In this document: one piece after another, positions 1-6,743 of the stretch
How positions within the stretch are numbered: position 1 is the stretch's first letter
Layout: each line of letters opens with the position of its first letter
From: Mycobacteriales bacterium
GTDB lineage: Bacteria; Actinomycetota; Actinomycetes; Mycobacteriales; CADCTP01
Reading direction: 5' to 3'
Length of the DNA: 39,068 bases
NCBI GenBank assembly: GCA_035995165.1
Contig: DASYKU010000025.1
Coordinates: 1 to 39,068 of the forward strand
Notes under the pieces: model-generated
Database searches by the model: none
What the model saw: the letters and a program-made list of their open reading frames with translations, nothing else
Told to the model about the DNA's origin: nothing
Translations under genes and position numbers: made by a program

Positions 1-65
1 CCGGTGGCGCCCGGACGGCAGGTTCGGCGTATCGGCAGACCAGGCCGCGCCGGGCGGAACCCGGC

Positions 66-533
66 TCACGCGGCGAGGCGGTGGCGGGTCTGGTCGAGGG
101 CCTTGGCGCCGCAGCCGCCGGGGATGCGCGGTGCCCAGGCCCGGGACGGGTCGCCGGCCCAGCGCGCCGCGGCGAGATGCGAGACGACCGCGGGCAGCAT
201 GCCGACCGCCGGCCAGACGGGCCAGAAGTAGTAGTCGGCCCCGGTCGCGACCCAGATCCCGACCATGAGCAGGACCACCGCGACGTACCCGAGCAGGTGC
301 GCGCGGGCGATCGCGCGGGCGCGGGAGCGAGCTCGCAGGTCGACCGGGGCGAGCCGGCGCCCGCCCTCGGGCAGGTCGGCGGTGACCGGGGCGAGGTCGG
401 TGACGTGGACGGCCGCGTAGACCGCGACCAGCCGCTCGTCCACCTCGTCGAGCGTCAGCAGGCCCTGACCGGCGGCCCCCCGCAGGATGGCGGCGGTCCG
501 CTCGCGATCGGCGTCCGAGGCTCGTACCGGCAT
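66..533 (-). CDS. DUF1707 domain membrane protein
   Basis: A 155-residue protein. Residues 3-55 match the DUF1707 (SHOCT-like) domain common in actinobacteria: the segment begins VRASDADRE and continues with LRGAAGQGLLTLDEVDERL. Two hydrophobic stretches follow at about 80-97 and 103-122, so it is probably a small two-pass inner-membrane protein with the DUF1707 domain in the cytoplasm. The ATG at 533 is preceded by a strong Shine-Dalgarno AAGGAGGA (538-545), four bases away, which decides the start. A promoter and a palindromic operator lie just upstream, shared with the divergent oxidoreductase. The molecular function of DUF1707 proteins is unknown to me; some carry DUF1707 next to membrane or stress domains. 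Domain assignment is fairly secure, function is not. Confidence 0.85.
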   Translation of the reverse strand: MPVRASDADRERTAAILRGAAGQGLLTLDEVDERLVAVYAAVHVTDLAPVTADLPEGGRRLAPVDLRARSRARAIARAHLLGYVAVVLLMVGIWVATGADYYFWPVWPAVGMLPAVVSHLAAARWAGDPSRAWAPRIPGGCGAKALDQTRHRLAA

Positions 534-563
534 GGCGTCCTCCTTGTGTTGCTGCCGTTCGGA

Positions 564-584
564 TCAGTAAACGCTATTCACTGA
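564..584. promoter_or_regulatory. Palindromic operator, TetR-type in form
   Basis: A 21-bp imperfect dyad centred on 574: left arm TCAGTaAA and right arm TTcACTGA, separated by five bases. Seven of eight arm positions are complementary. Size and form resemble TetR-family operators. It covers the -10 of the DUF1707 promoter and lies about 23 bases upstream of the -10 of the divergent oxidoreductase gene, so a bound repressor could affect both. The regulator is not encoded next to it. Confidence 0.55.
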
Positions 585-600
585 CGTGCCGGGCTGTCAA
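571..600 (-). promoter_or_regulatory. Sigma70-type promoter of the DUF1707 gene
   Basis: Read on the minus strand, a perfect -35 TTGACA (595-600) is followed after 18 bases by TAGCGT (571-576), which fits the actinobacterial TAnnnT -10. The start codon is about 38 bases downstream. The palindrome at 564-584 covers the -10 element. Confidence 0.6.
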
Positions 601-606
601 CGTCTC

Positions 607-612
607 TAGGGT
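607..612 (+). promoter_or_regulatory. Leaderless -10 (TAGGGT) for the oxidoreductase
   Basis: TAGGGT ends six bases before the GTG at 619, placing the expected transcript start on the start codon. There is no Shine-Dalgarno. Confidence 0.6.
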
Positions 613-618
613 GGGGGC

Positions 619-1593
619 GTGGACGCGATCACGATCCCGCGCAGCGGTGGCCCCGAGGTGCTGACCTGGGCGGAGGTCCCGGACCCGGTCCTGGGCCCGG
701 GTGAGGTGCTGGTGGACGTCGCCGCGAGCGCGGTGAACCGGGCCGACCTCATGCAGCGGCAGGGGCAGTACCCGCCACCGCCGGGCGCCCCGCCGTACCC
801 GGGGCTGGAGTGCGCCGGGCGGATCGCCGCGCTCGGCGACGGCGTGACCGGCTGGCGGGTCGGCGACGAGGTCTGCGCGCTGCTCTCCGGCGGTGGGTAC
901 GCGACCAAGGTCGCCGTTCCGGCCGGCCAGCTGCTGCCGGTCCCGGCCGGGTTCGCCGCCACCGACGCCGCCGCGCTGCCCGAGGTGGCCTGCACGGTCT
1001 GGTCCACGGTCGGCGACCTCGCCCGGCTGACCAAGGGCGACACGTTCCTCGTGCACGGCGGCTCCTCCGGCATCGGTACGCACGCGATTCAGCTCGGAGT
1101 CGCCCTCGGCGCGCGGGTGCTCTGCACCGCCGGGACGGCCGAGAAGCTGGCCCGCTGCCGGGAGCTCGGCGCGGACGTCGCGATCAACTACAAGACCGAG
1201 GACTTCGTCCAGCGGGTCAAGGACGAGACCGGCCCCGGCGCGGACGTCATCCTCGACATGGTCGGCGCGCCGTACCTGGCCCGGAACATCGACGCGCTCG
1301 CGCCCAACGGGCGGCTCGCGGTGATCGGCATGCAGGGCGGCACCAGGACCGAGTTCGACCTCAACTCGCTCATGCGCAAGCGCGCGTCGATCATCGCCAC
1401 CACGCTGCGGGCCCGGCCGGCGGCGGAGAAGGCCGCGATCGTCGCCCGGGTCCTGGAGGTCGTCTGGCCGATGGTCGAGGCCGGCGCGATCCGGCCGGTC
1501 GTCGACCGGGTCGTCCCGATGCGGGACGCGGCCGAGGCGCACCGGGTGGTCGAGTCCGGCCACCACATCGGCAAGGTCGTGCTGGCGGTCTAG
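619..1593 (+). CDS. NAD(P)H quinone oxidoreductase, PIG3/zinc-free MDR family
   Basis: A 324-residue medium-chain dehydrogenase/reductase of normal length for quinone oxidoreductases. The GroES-like N-terminal fold (about 1-125) contains the SAVNRADLMQRQGQY segment typical of the TP53I3/PIG3 group. The nucleotide-binding motif is GGSSGIGTHAIQ at 147-158. The cysteine and histidine ligands of zinc alcohol dehydrogenases are absent, so it should be a zinc-free, NADPH-dependent quinone or enone reductase in the cytosol. The GTG start is set by a leaderless -10 six bases upstream. It diverges from the DUF1707 gene across an operator and converges with the aminotransferase. Family assignment is secure; the physiological substrate is not known. 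Confidence 0.9.
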   Translation: MDAITIPRSGGPEVLTWAEVPDPVLGPGEVLVDVAASAVNRADLMQRQGQYPPPPGAPPYPGLECAGRIAALGDGVTGWRVGDEVCALLSGGGYATKVAVPAGQLLPVPAGFAATDAAALPEVACTVWSTVGDLARLTKGDTFLVHGGSSGIGTHAIQLGVALGARVLCTAGTAEKLARCRELGADVAINYKTEDFVQRVKDETGPGADVILDMVGAPYLARNIDALAPNGRLAVIGMQGGTRTEFDLNSLMRKRASIIATTLRARPAAEKAAIVARVLEVVWPMVEAGAIRPVVDRVVPMRDAAEAHRVVESGHHIGKVVLAV

Positions 1594-1745
1594 CGCGCCT
1601 CTCCCGCCGTCGGTGGATGCGGGCGGCGTCCGGCAAGGCGGCGAAGGCGGTCGATACCGGGGTCGTATCGGTCGGCGTCGCCAACGCGGCCGGTCCTCGC
1701 CCGGGCGCCGATCCGCGCCGCCAGATGGCGGGGAGAGACGCGCTA
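1591..1745. repeat. Inverted repeat of gene tails between two convergent genes
   Basis: Positions 1591-1608, starting at the oxidoreductase stop TAG, are nearly identical to the reverse complement of 1727-1745, starting at the stop TAG of the opposing aminotransferase. Both read TAGCGCG(C/T)CTCTCCC(C)GCC, with one mismatch and one inserted base. The arms are 118 bases apart. Between them a small hairpin, CGATAC/GTATCG with a 7-base loop (1652-1670), could act as a terminator. The intervening region shows no gene. Confidence 0.65.
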
Positions 1746-2945
1746 GCGCAGCTCGGCGAGCGCGTCCAGCAGGCGGTCGACCTCGTGGGCGGTGTTGTAG
1801 TGCACGAGGCCGACGCGGACCGCCCCGCCGAGCTCGCCGACGCCCAGGCTCTCCATCAGCTCGTACGCGTAGTAGTCGCCGTCCCAGGCGCAGATCCCGC
1901 GCCGGGCCAGCTCTTCGGTCACCGCCCGCGGCTTCCAGCCCTCGACCGAGAACGAGACGGTCGGGGCCCGGCTGCCGGCCGAGCCCAGCACGTACACGTG
2001 CAGGAGGCTGCGCAGCCCGTTCTCGAGCCGGGAGAAGACCGTGGCCTCGTAGCGCTGGACCGCGGCCAGCGAGGCCAGCACCCGGTCCCGGCGGCCGCCG
2101 GTGGCGGTGTCGTCCAGCCCGGCCAGGTGGTCGACGGCCGCGACCGCCCCGGCCATCAGCTCGAACGCCGGCGTCCCGGTCTCGAACCGGTCCGGCACGG
2201 AGTCCGGCGACGGCACCAGCTTGTCCGGGGCCAGCGTCTCCAGCACGGCCGGCGTCCCGATCACCGCGGACATGTGCGGGCCGCCCCACTTGTACGCGCT
2301 GGTGGCCCAGAAGTCGGCCCCGACGCCGGCCATGTCGACCGGCCCGTGCGCGGTCGCGTGCACGCCGTCGACGTAGACCAGCGCGCCGACCCGGTGCGCC
2401 CGCTCGGCGATCTTCTTCACGTCCGGCCGGGTGCCGACCGCGTTGCTGGCCGCGGTCACCGCGACCAGCCGGGTCCGCCGGGTGATCAGCTCGTCGTACT
2501 GCCACTCGGGCAGCTCACAGGTCTCGATGTCGACCTCGGCCCAGCGCACGATCGCGCCGGCCGACTTGGCCGCCGCGATCCAGGGCCTGACGTTGGCGTC
2601 GTGGTCGAGCCGGCTGACCACGATCTCGTCGCCGACCTTCCAGGTCTTGGCCAGCGCGCGAGCCATCCCGTACGTGATCGTGGTCATGTTGGGGCCGAGC
2701 ACGACCCCGTCGGGCTCGCCGCCGACCAGGTCGGCGAAGGCCCGCCGGGCCGCGTCGACGAGCGCGTCGGCCCGGGCCGAGGACGGGAACGGACCGTGCC
2801 GGTTGGACAGCGGAACCCGCAGGGCCGCCGAGACCGCCCGGGCCACGCTCTCCGGGATGAGCGTCCCGGCCGGCCCGTCGAGGTGGATGTACCCGTCGCC
2901 CAGCGTCGGGAAGAGGCCGCGGACGCGGGCCACGTCGAAGGGCAT
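1743..2945 (-). CDS. Cysteine-desulfurase-like class V aminotransferase (VC1184 type)
   Basis: A 400-residue PLP enzyme of fold type I. The PLP lysine is K219 in TSAYKWGG, and the cofactor Asp/His pair lies in YVDGVHATAH (191-200). The C-terminal RVGLVHYNT matches the arginine that holds the substrate carboxylate. The segment GICAWDGDYYA (350-360) aligns with the SufS segment that ends in the catalytic His-Cys-Ala. Here that position is Tyr-Tyr-Ala, so the persulfide-forming cysteine is missing; C352 sits about seven residues too early. This agrees with the VC1184-like subfamily, named after desulfurases but probably not desulfurating cysteine. The ATG start has a TAGGGT -10 six bases upstream. 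The true reaction is unknown. It is monocistronic, between convergent and divergent neighbours. Confidence 0.85.
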   Translation of the reverse strand: MPFDVARVRGLFPTLGDGYIHLDGPAGTLIPESVARAVSAALRVPLSNRHGPFPSSARADALVDAARRAFADLVGGEPDGVVLGPNMTTITYGMARALAKTWKVGDEIVVSRLDHDANVRPWIAAAKSAGAIVRWAEVDIETCELPEWQYDELITRRTRLVAVTAASNAVGTRPDVKKIAERAHRVGALVYVDGVHATAHGPVDMAGVGADFWATSAYKWGGPHMSAVIGTPAVLETLAPDKLVPSPDSVPDRFETGTPAFELMAGAVAAVDHLAGLDDTATGGRRDRVLASLAAVQRYEATVFSRLENGLRSLLHVYVLGSAGSRAPTVSFSVEGWKPRAVTEELARRGICAWDGDYYAYELMESLGVGELGGAVRVGLVHYNTAHEVDRLLDALAELR

Positions 2946-2951
2946 GCGCCA

Positions 2952-2957
2952 ACCCTA
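2952..2957 (-). promoter_or_regulatory. Leaderless -10 (TAGGGT) for the aminotransferase
   Basis: On the minus strand TAGGGT is followed by six bases and then the ATG at 2945. The layout matches ten other genes in the window. Confidence 0.6.
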
Positions 2958-3033
2958 CGAGACCTGGGCGCTCATGTGGGCACACCCCTTGTCCGGGTGA
3001 CCAGGACTAGGCCGAGTGGGGAAGGATGGGGAT

Positions 3034-3609
3034 ATGAGCGAGCCACAGCAGCAGCACCGCGTCGTGGTCGTCGGACCGGACGGCCAGCCGATGGGTGAGA
3101 TGGAGATGCCGGCCGACGCCGTGGTCGAGGGCGCCGACGGCGAGGGCGTGGACCCGACCGGCCAGATCGCGCAGCCCGCGAAGGTCATGCGGATCGGGTC
3201 GATGATCAAGCAGCTGCTGGAGGAGGTCCGGGCCGCGCCCTTGGACGAGGCCAGCCGGGCCCGGCTCCGGGAGATCCACCAGACCTCGATCAAGGAGCTG
3301 GAGGACGGGTTGTCCCCGGACCTGCGCGAGGAGCTGGACCGGCTGACGCTGCCGTTCGAGGACTCCAAGACGCCGTCGGACGCCGAGCTGCGGATCGCCC
3401 AGGCCCAGCTGGTCGGCTGGCTGGAGGGGCTGTTCCACGGCATCCAGACCGCGCTGTTCGCGCAGCAGATGGCGGCCCAGGTGCAGCTGCAGGAGATGCG
3501 GCGGCGGGCGCTGCCGGGCGGGGCGCCGGGGCCGCAGCAGATGCCGGGGATCCCTGGCCTGCCCCCGCAGCCGGGCCAGACCGGCACCGGAACGGGCCAG
3601 TACCTCTAG
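3034..3609 (+). CDS. bpa: Bacterial proteasome activator Bpa (PafE)
   Basis: A 191-residue homologue of Mycobacterium Bpa/PafE (formerly DUF2587). The conserved core, from QPAKVMRIGSMIKQLLEEVR through FHGIQTALFAQQMAAQ (about 46-155), is nearly residue-for-residue the mycobacterial four-helix bundle. The protein ends in GTGQYL, the tail that docks into the 20S proteasome alpha ring and opens the gate without ATP. Family knowledge: it forms a dodecameric ring and feeds unfolded or damaged proteins such as HspR to the core. The N-terminal ~40 residues and the Pro/Gln/Gly linker before the tail are variable, as usual. The ATG at 3034 has GAAGGA seven bases upstream; an in-frame GTG at 3016 lacks one. 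It implies that the organism has a proteasome, not encoded here. Confidence 0.97.
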   Translation: MSEPQQQHRVVVVGPDGQPMGEMEMPADAVVEGADGEGVDPTGQIAQPAKVMRIGSMIKQLLEEVRAAPLDEASRARLREIHQTSIKELEDGLSPDLREELDRLTLPFEDSKTPSDAELRIAQAQLVGWLEGLFHGIQTALFAQQMAAQVQLQEMRRRALPGGAPGPQQMPGIPGLPPQPGQTGTGTGQYL

Positions 3610-3633
3610 CCGGATCCCGGGCCGCCGCGGACC

Positions 3634-3655
3634 GCGGCCGGCCGCCGCCGGCCGC
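3634..3655. terminator. Bidirectional hairpin between bpa and the zinc peptidase gene
   Basis: A perfect 9-bp stem, GCGGCCGGC and GCCGGCCGC, with the 4-base loop CGCC. It lies between two convergent stop codons. There is no U-tract, as is usual at this GC content. Confidence 0.5.
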
Positions 3656-3660
3656 CGCGG

Positions 3661-4368
3661 TCAGGCGAGTCCGCAGGCGGTCCTGGGGTCGGCGGCTGTG
3701 TCGCCCTTGGTGAAGGCGGCCACGCGCTCGGCCGGGGTGCCGTGGGTGGCGACCTCGTCGTAGTCGTCCAGCCCGGCCCCCGGCGGCGGCGTCAGCGCGC
3801 TGACCAGCTGCATCTCCTTGGCGTACACGGCGGCGAAGGCGGCCGGGTCGAGCAGCCCCCGCCGGGCCGCGCCGTACGCCCAGGACCCGGCCAGGCAGTC
3901 CGCCTGCTGCTCGACCGCCCGGCTGGCCGCGTCGCCGTCACCGTCGAGCTCCGGCTGCCTGACTGCGAACTGGACCTGATGCCCGGCCTCGTGCGCCACG
4001 ACCGCCGCCAACGCGTACGGCAGCCGGTCACCGAAGGCCGCCCGGTTCTGGCTCACCGAGGTGGCGGTGACGTACGCCCGCCCGTCCAGCGGGCAGTAGA
4101 ACGCCGTGCCGAACGCGAGGAACGACCGGCAGTTCCGGTTCACTGATGCCGGTGCCGGGTCGACCGTGACCCGCACCCCGATCGTCTTGCCGATGCGGGC
4201 CGACCAGGACCGGTTGAGGTCCCCGACGATGCAGGCCACCACCGCGGCCGGGTCCGCCCCGGCGGCCGGGCAGAGGGCGGCCGGTGCGGCGGTCCCGCGA
4301 CCGGCCACCGCGGAGGTGCAGCCGGTGAGGGCGAGCAGCAGCACCGCCCCGACCGCCCACCGCCGCAT
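3661..4368 (-). CDS. Lipoprotein neutral zinc metallopeptidase
   Basis: A 235-residue exported protein. The N-terminus has two arginines, a hydrophobic core and the lipobox LTGC, so C17 should be lipidated and the protein anchored on the outer face of the membrane. The zinc site is HEAGH at 126-130, and EQQADCLAG at 153-161 supplies the glutamate ligand, a pairing characteristic of the YpfJ-type putative neutral zinc metallopeptidases. Paired cysteines at 80/92 and near the C-terminus could form disulfides. It is the last gene of the leftward serS-HAD cluster, starting 23 bases after the HAD stop, and may be read through from it. The substrate is unknown. No clear Shine-Dalgarno is visible. 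Confidence 0.88.
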   Translation of the reverse strand: MRRWAVGAVLLLALTGCTSAVAGRGTAAPAALCPAAGADPAAVVACIVGDLNRSWSARIGKTIGVRVTVDPAPASVNRNCRSFLAFGTAFYCPLDGRAYVTATSVSQNRAAFGDRLPYALAAVVAHEAGHQVQFAVRQPELDGDGDAASRAVEQQADCLAGSWAYGAARRGLLDPAAFAAVYAKEMQLVSALTPPPGAGLDDYDEVATHGTPAERVAAFTKGDTAADPRTACGLA

Positions 4369-4391
4369 ACCCGCCCAACGCGGCAGGACGC

Positions 4392-5189
4392 TCAGCTGCT
4401 CCCGGCCAGCCGCTCCAGCACCAGCGCGACCCCGTCCTCGTCGTTGCTCGCGGTGATCTCGTCGGCCAGCGCCAGCACCTCGGGGTGGGCGTTGGCGACC
4501 GCGACCGCCCGCCCGGCCCAGGCCAGCATCGGCAGGTCGTTGGGCATGTCGCCGAACGCGACCACCTCGGCCGGGCTGATCCCCTGCCGCCCGGCCAGCG
4601 CGGCCAGCGCGGACGCCTTGGTCACCCCGGCGGCCGAGATCTCCAGCAGCGCCTCACGCGAGGACGAGGTGACCGCGACCGAGCCGCCGAGCACCTCGAC
4701 CGCCAGCGCGAGCAGCTCGTCGGCGGACATCGTGCGGTGCCGGGCCAGCAGCTTGGCCACCGGCCGGTCCAGGATCTCCTCGGCCGGCCCGACCCGGACG
4801 TCGGTCAGCCCGAGGTCCCAGCCGTGCCGGTAGCCGGCCTCGTGCCCGAAGCCCGGCGCGTACTCGGCGGCGAAGCTGAGGCCGGGGGCGACCGACCGCA
4901 GGGCTGCCACGACGCGGTGCTGGGACTCGACGTCGAGCAGCGAGGAGTCCAGCACGGTCTCCGTGTGCAGGTCGTAGAGCAGGGCGCCGTTGGCGCAGAC
5001 GGCGACGCCGGCGTGCCCGGTCGCCTCCGCCACCGGCGCCATCCAGCGCGGCGGCCGGCCGGTGACCAGCGCCAGCACGATGCCGGCGGCCTCGGCCGCG
5101 TGCATCGCGTCGCAGGTCCGCTGGGAGACCGTGCCGTCGGTCCGGATCAGCGTGCCGTCGAGGTCGGTCGCGGCCATCCGGTACGTCAC
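4392..5189 (-). CDS. HAD-superfamily phosphatase, Cof-type (IIB)
   Basis: A 265-residue Cof/YidA-like hydrolase. The nucleophile motif is DLDGTL (D9 and D11), the threonine motif is VTGRPPRW, and the final metal-binding motif is [12 protein letters not shown] roughly 100-residue type IIB cap domain lies between. Expected role: cytosolic Mg-dependent dephosphorylation of small sugar phosphates or cofactor phosphates; the substrate cannot be read from sequence. The GTG start at 5189 overlaps the serS stop in the four bases GTGA, so translation is probably coupled to serS. Longer in-frame starts inside serS exist but add residues unlike the family. A serS-HAD pairing recurs in actinobacteria, to my recollection. 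Confidence 0.9.
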   Translation of the reverse strand: MTYRMAATDLDGTLIRTDGTVSQRTCDAMHAAEAAGIVLALVTGRPPRWMAPVAEATGHAGVAVCANGALLYDLHTETVLDSSLLDVESQHRVVAALRSVAPGLSFAAEYAPGFGHEAGYRHGWDLGLTDVRVGPAEEILDRPVAKLLARHRTMSADELLALAVEVLGGSVAVTSSSREALLEISAAGVTKASALAALAGRQGISPAEVVAFGDMPNDLPMLAWAGRAVAVANAHPEVLALADEITASNDEDGVALVLERLAGSS

Positions 5190-6454
5190 CGCGTCGGCTC
5201 CAGCACCTCCCGGCCACCCAGCCACGGCTGCAGCGCGGCCGGCACCCGGATCGACCCGTCCGGCTGCTGGTGCACCTCCAGCAGACAGGCGATGGTCCGG
5301 GTGACCGCGCAGAGCGTGCCGTTCAGCGTCGCGGCCGGCTGAGTCTTGCCGGCCTCGTCGCGACAGCGGATGTTGAGCCGGCGGGCCTGGAACGTCCCGC
5401 AGTTCGAGGTCGAGGTCAGCTCCCGGTAGCGCCGCTGGGACGGGAACCAGGCCTCGCAGTCGTACTTGCGGGCGGCGCTGGAGCCGAGGTCGCCGGCCGC
5501 GATGTCGAGCACCTGGAACGGCAGCTCCAGCGACGACAGGAACTCCTTCTCCCAGCCCAGCAGCCGCTGGTGCTCGGCCTCGGCCTCCTCCGGCTTGCAG
5601 AAGGAGAACATCTCGACCTTGTCGAACCAGTGCACCCGGAAGACGCCGCGGGTGTCCTTCCCGTACGACCCGGCCTCGCGCCGGAAGCAGGGCGAGAAGC
5701 CGGCGTAGCGACGCGGGCCGGCCGAGAGGTCCAGGATCTCCTCGGAGTGGTACGCCGCCAGCGCCACCTCCGACGTCCCGACCAGGTAGAGGTCGTCGGC
5801 GTCGACCTTGTAGACCTCGGCCGCGTGCGCGCCGAGGAAGCCGGTGCCCTCCATCGCCTCCGGCTTGACCAGCGCCGGCACGATCATCTGGGTCAGCCCG
5901 TGCTCGGCGGCCTTGGCCATGGCCAGGTTGACCAGGGCCAGCTCCAGCTGGGCGCCGATGCCGGTGAGGAAGTAGAACCGGGCGCCGGAGACCTTCGCCC
6001 CGCGCCCGATGTCGATCGCGTGGTGCAGCTCGGCCATCTCGACGTGGTCACGGACCGGCTCCGGGTACTCCGGCACGGTGCCGACCCGCTCGATCACCAC
6101 CGAGTCGTCCTCGCCGCCGGGCGGCACCCCGTCGGCGACCACGTTCGGGATCGCGCGGTGGGCCAGCCGGACGACCTCGTCGGCCGCATTCTGCTCGGCC
6201 TCGGCCGAGCGCACGTCGTCGGCCAGCGCCTTGGCCCGGCGCAGCAGCTCCTCGCGCTGCTCACCCGAGGCCCGGGGCACCTGCTTGGAGATCGTCTTCT
6301 GCTCCGCGCGCAGCGCGTCGGCGGCGGAGACCGCGGATCGCCGCCGCTCGTCGGCCGCGAGCAGGTCGTCCACCAGCGCGGGGTCCTCGCCCCGGATGCG
6401 CTGCGAGGCGCGGACCCGCTCCGGGTCGGTCCGGAGCTGCCTCAGATCGATCAC
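5186..6454 (-). CDS. serS: Seryl-tRNA synthetase
   Basis: A 422-residue class II synthetase, normal bacterial length, that charges tRNA-Ser (and tRNA-Sec where present). The N-terminal ~110 residues form the long antiparallel coiled-coil arm that contacts the tRNA variable arm (heptad-rich [11 protein letters not shown] to [10 protein letters not shown]). Motif 2 is [14 protein letters not shown] with the following FDKVEMF, and motif 3 is [16 protein letters not shown]. The GTG start has TACCCT six bases upstream, which indicates a leaderless transcript. It is the first gene of a leftward unit with the HAD phosphatase and the zinc peptidase. Confidence 0.98.
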   Translation of the reverse strand: MIDLRQLRTDPERVRASQRIRGEDPALVDDLLAADERRRSAVSAADALRAEQKTISKQVPRASGEQREELLRRAKALADDVRSAEAEQNAADEVVRLAHRAIPNVVADGVPPGGEDDSVVIERVGTVPEYPEPVRDHVEMAELHHAIDIGRGAKVSGARFYFLTGIGAQLELALVNLAMAKAAEHGLTQMIVPALVKPEAMEGTGFLGAHAAEVYKVDADDLYLVGTSEVALAAYHSEEILDLSAGPRRYAGFSPCFRREAGSYGKDTRGVFRVHWFDKVEMFSFCKPEEAEAEHQRLLGWEKEFLSSLELPFQVLDIAAGDLGSSAARKYDCEAWFPSQRRYRELTSTSNCGTFQARRLNIRCRDEAGKTQPAATLNGTLCAVTRTIACLLEVHQQPDGSIRVPAALQPWLGGREVLEPTR

Positions 6455-6460
6455 CCGCCA

Positions 6461-6466
6461 AGGGTA
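6461..6466 (-). promoter_or_regulatory. Leaderless -10 (TACCCT) for serS
   Basis: On the minus strand TACCCT is followed by six bases and then the GTG at 6454. No Shine-Dalgarno is present. Confidence 0.6.
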
Positions 6467-6743
6467 CGGGAGCAGCGCACGAGCGCTCCGCTGCGCCCTT
6501 GTCGCTCTTGGTCAGCAAGATCCACCGTGTAAGTGCTCCGAACGAGTGAACGCTTGCCTGTAAGGGTTGACAGGCTGTCGTGACCTTCGGAACCCTGCGC
6601 GCGGCGCTCGCGGTGGAGCGCCCGTTTGGTCACGGATGTCTCGCCGATCCACGCTCACTCGAAGCCGCCGGGCCCAGAGTGCGCACACGGGGGGTCGGAA
6701 CGGCGACTTAACTCCTCGCGCAAGCGCGGACGAAGGTGGTCGC
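6467..6743. other. Intergenic region between serS and the DUF1800 gene
   Basis: About 280 bases with no convincing gene. A good -35 hexamer, TTGACA (6567-6572, plus strand), lies inside the inverted repeat GCCTGT/ACAGGC (6556-6575, loop of eight). No good -10 stands at the right distance. If it is the DUF1800 promoter, the mRNA leader would be about 150 bases. I recognise no riboswitch in it. Confidence 0.35.

Noticed and set aside
574-3098. Long open frames of over 600 codons on both strands over the oxidoreductase and aminotransferase
   Set aside because: They cover genes with clear motifs and show only Arg/Ala/Gly-rich composition.
6556-6575. Inverted repeat near serS as a T-box or riboswitch
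   Set aside because: It lies far outside the leaderless serS transcript, and no T-box or known riboswitch core is visible.
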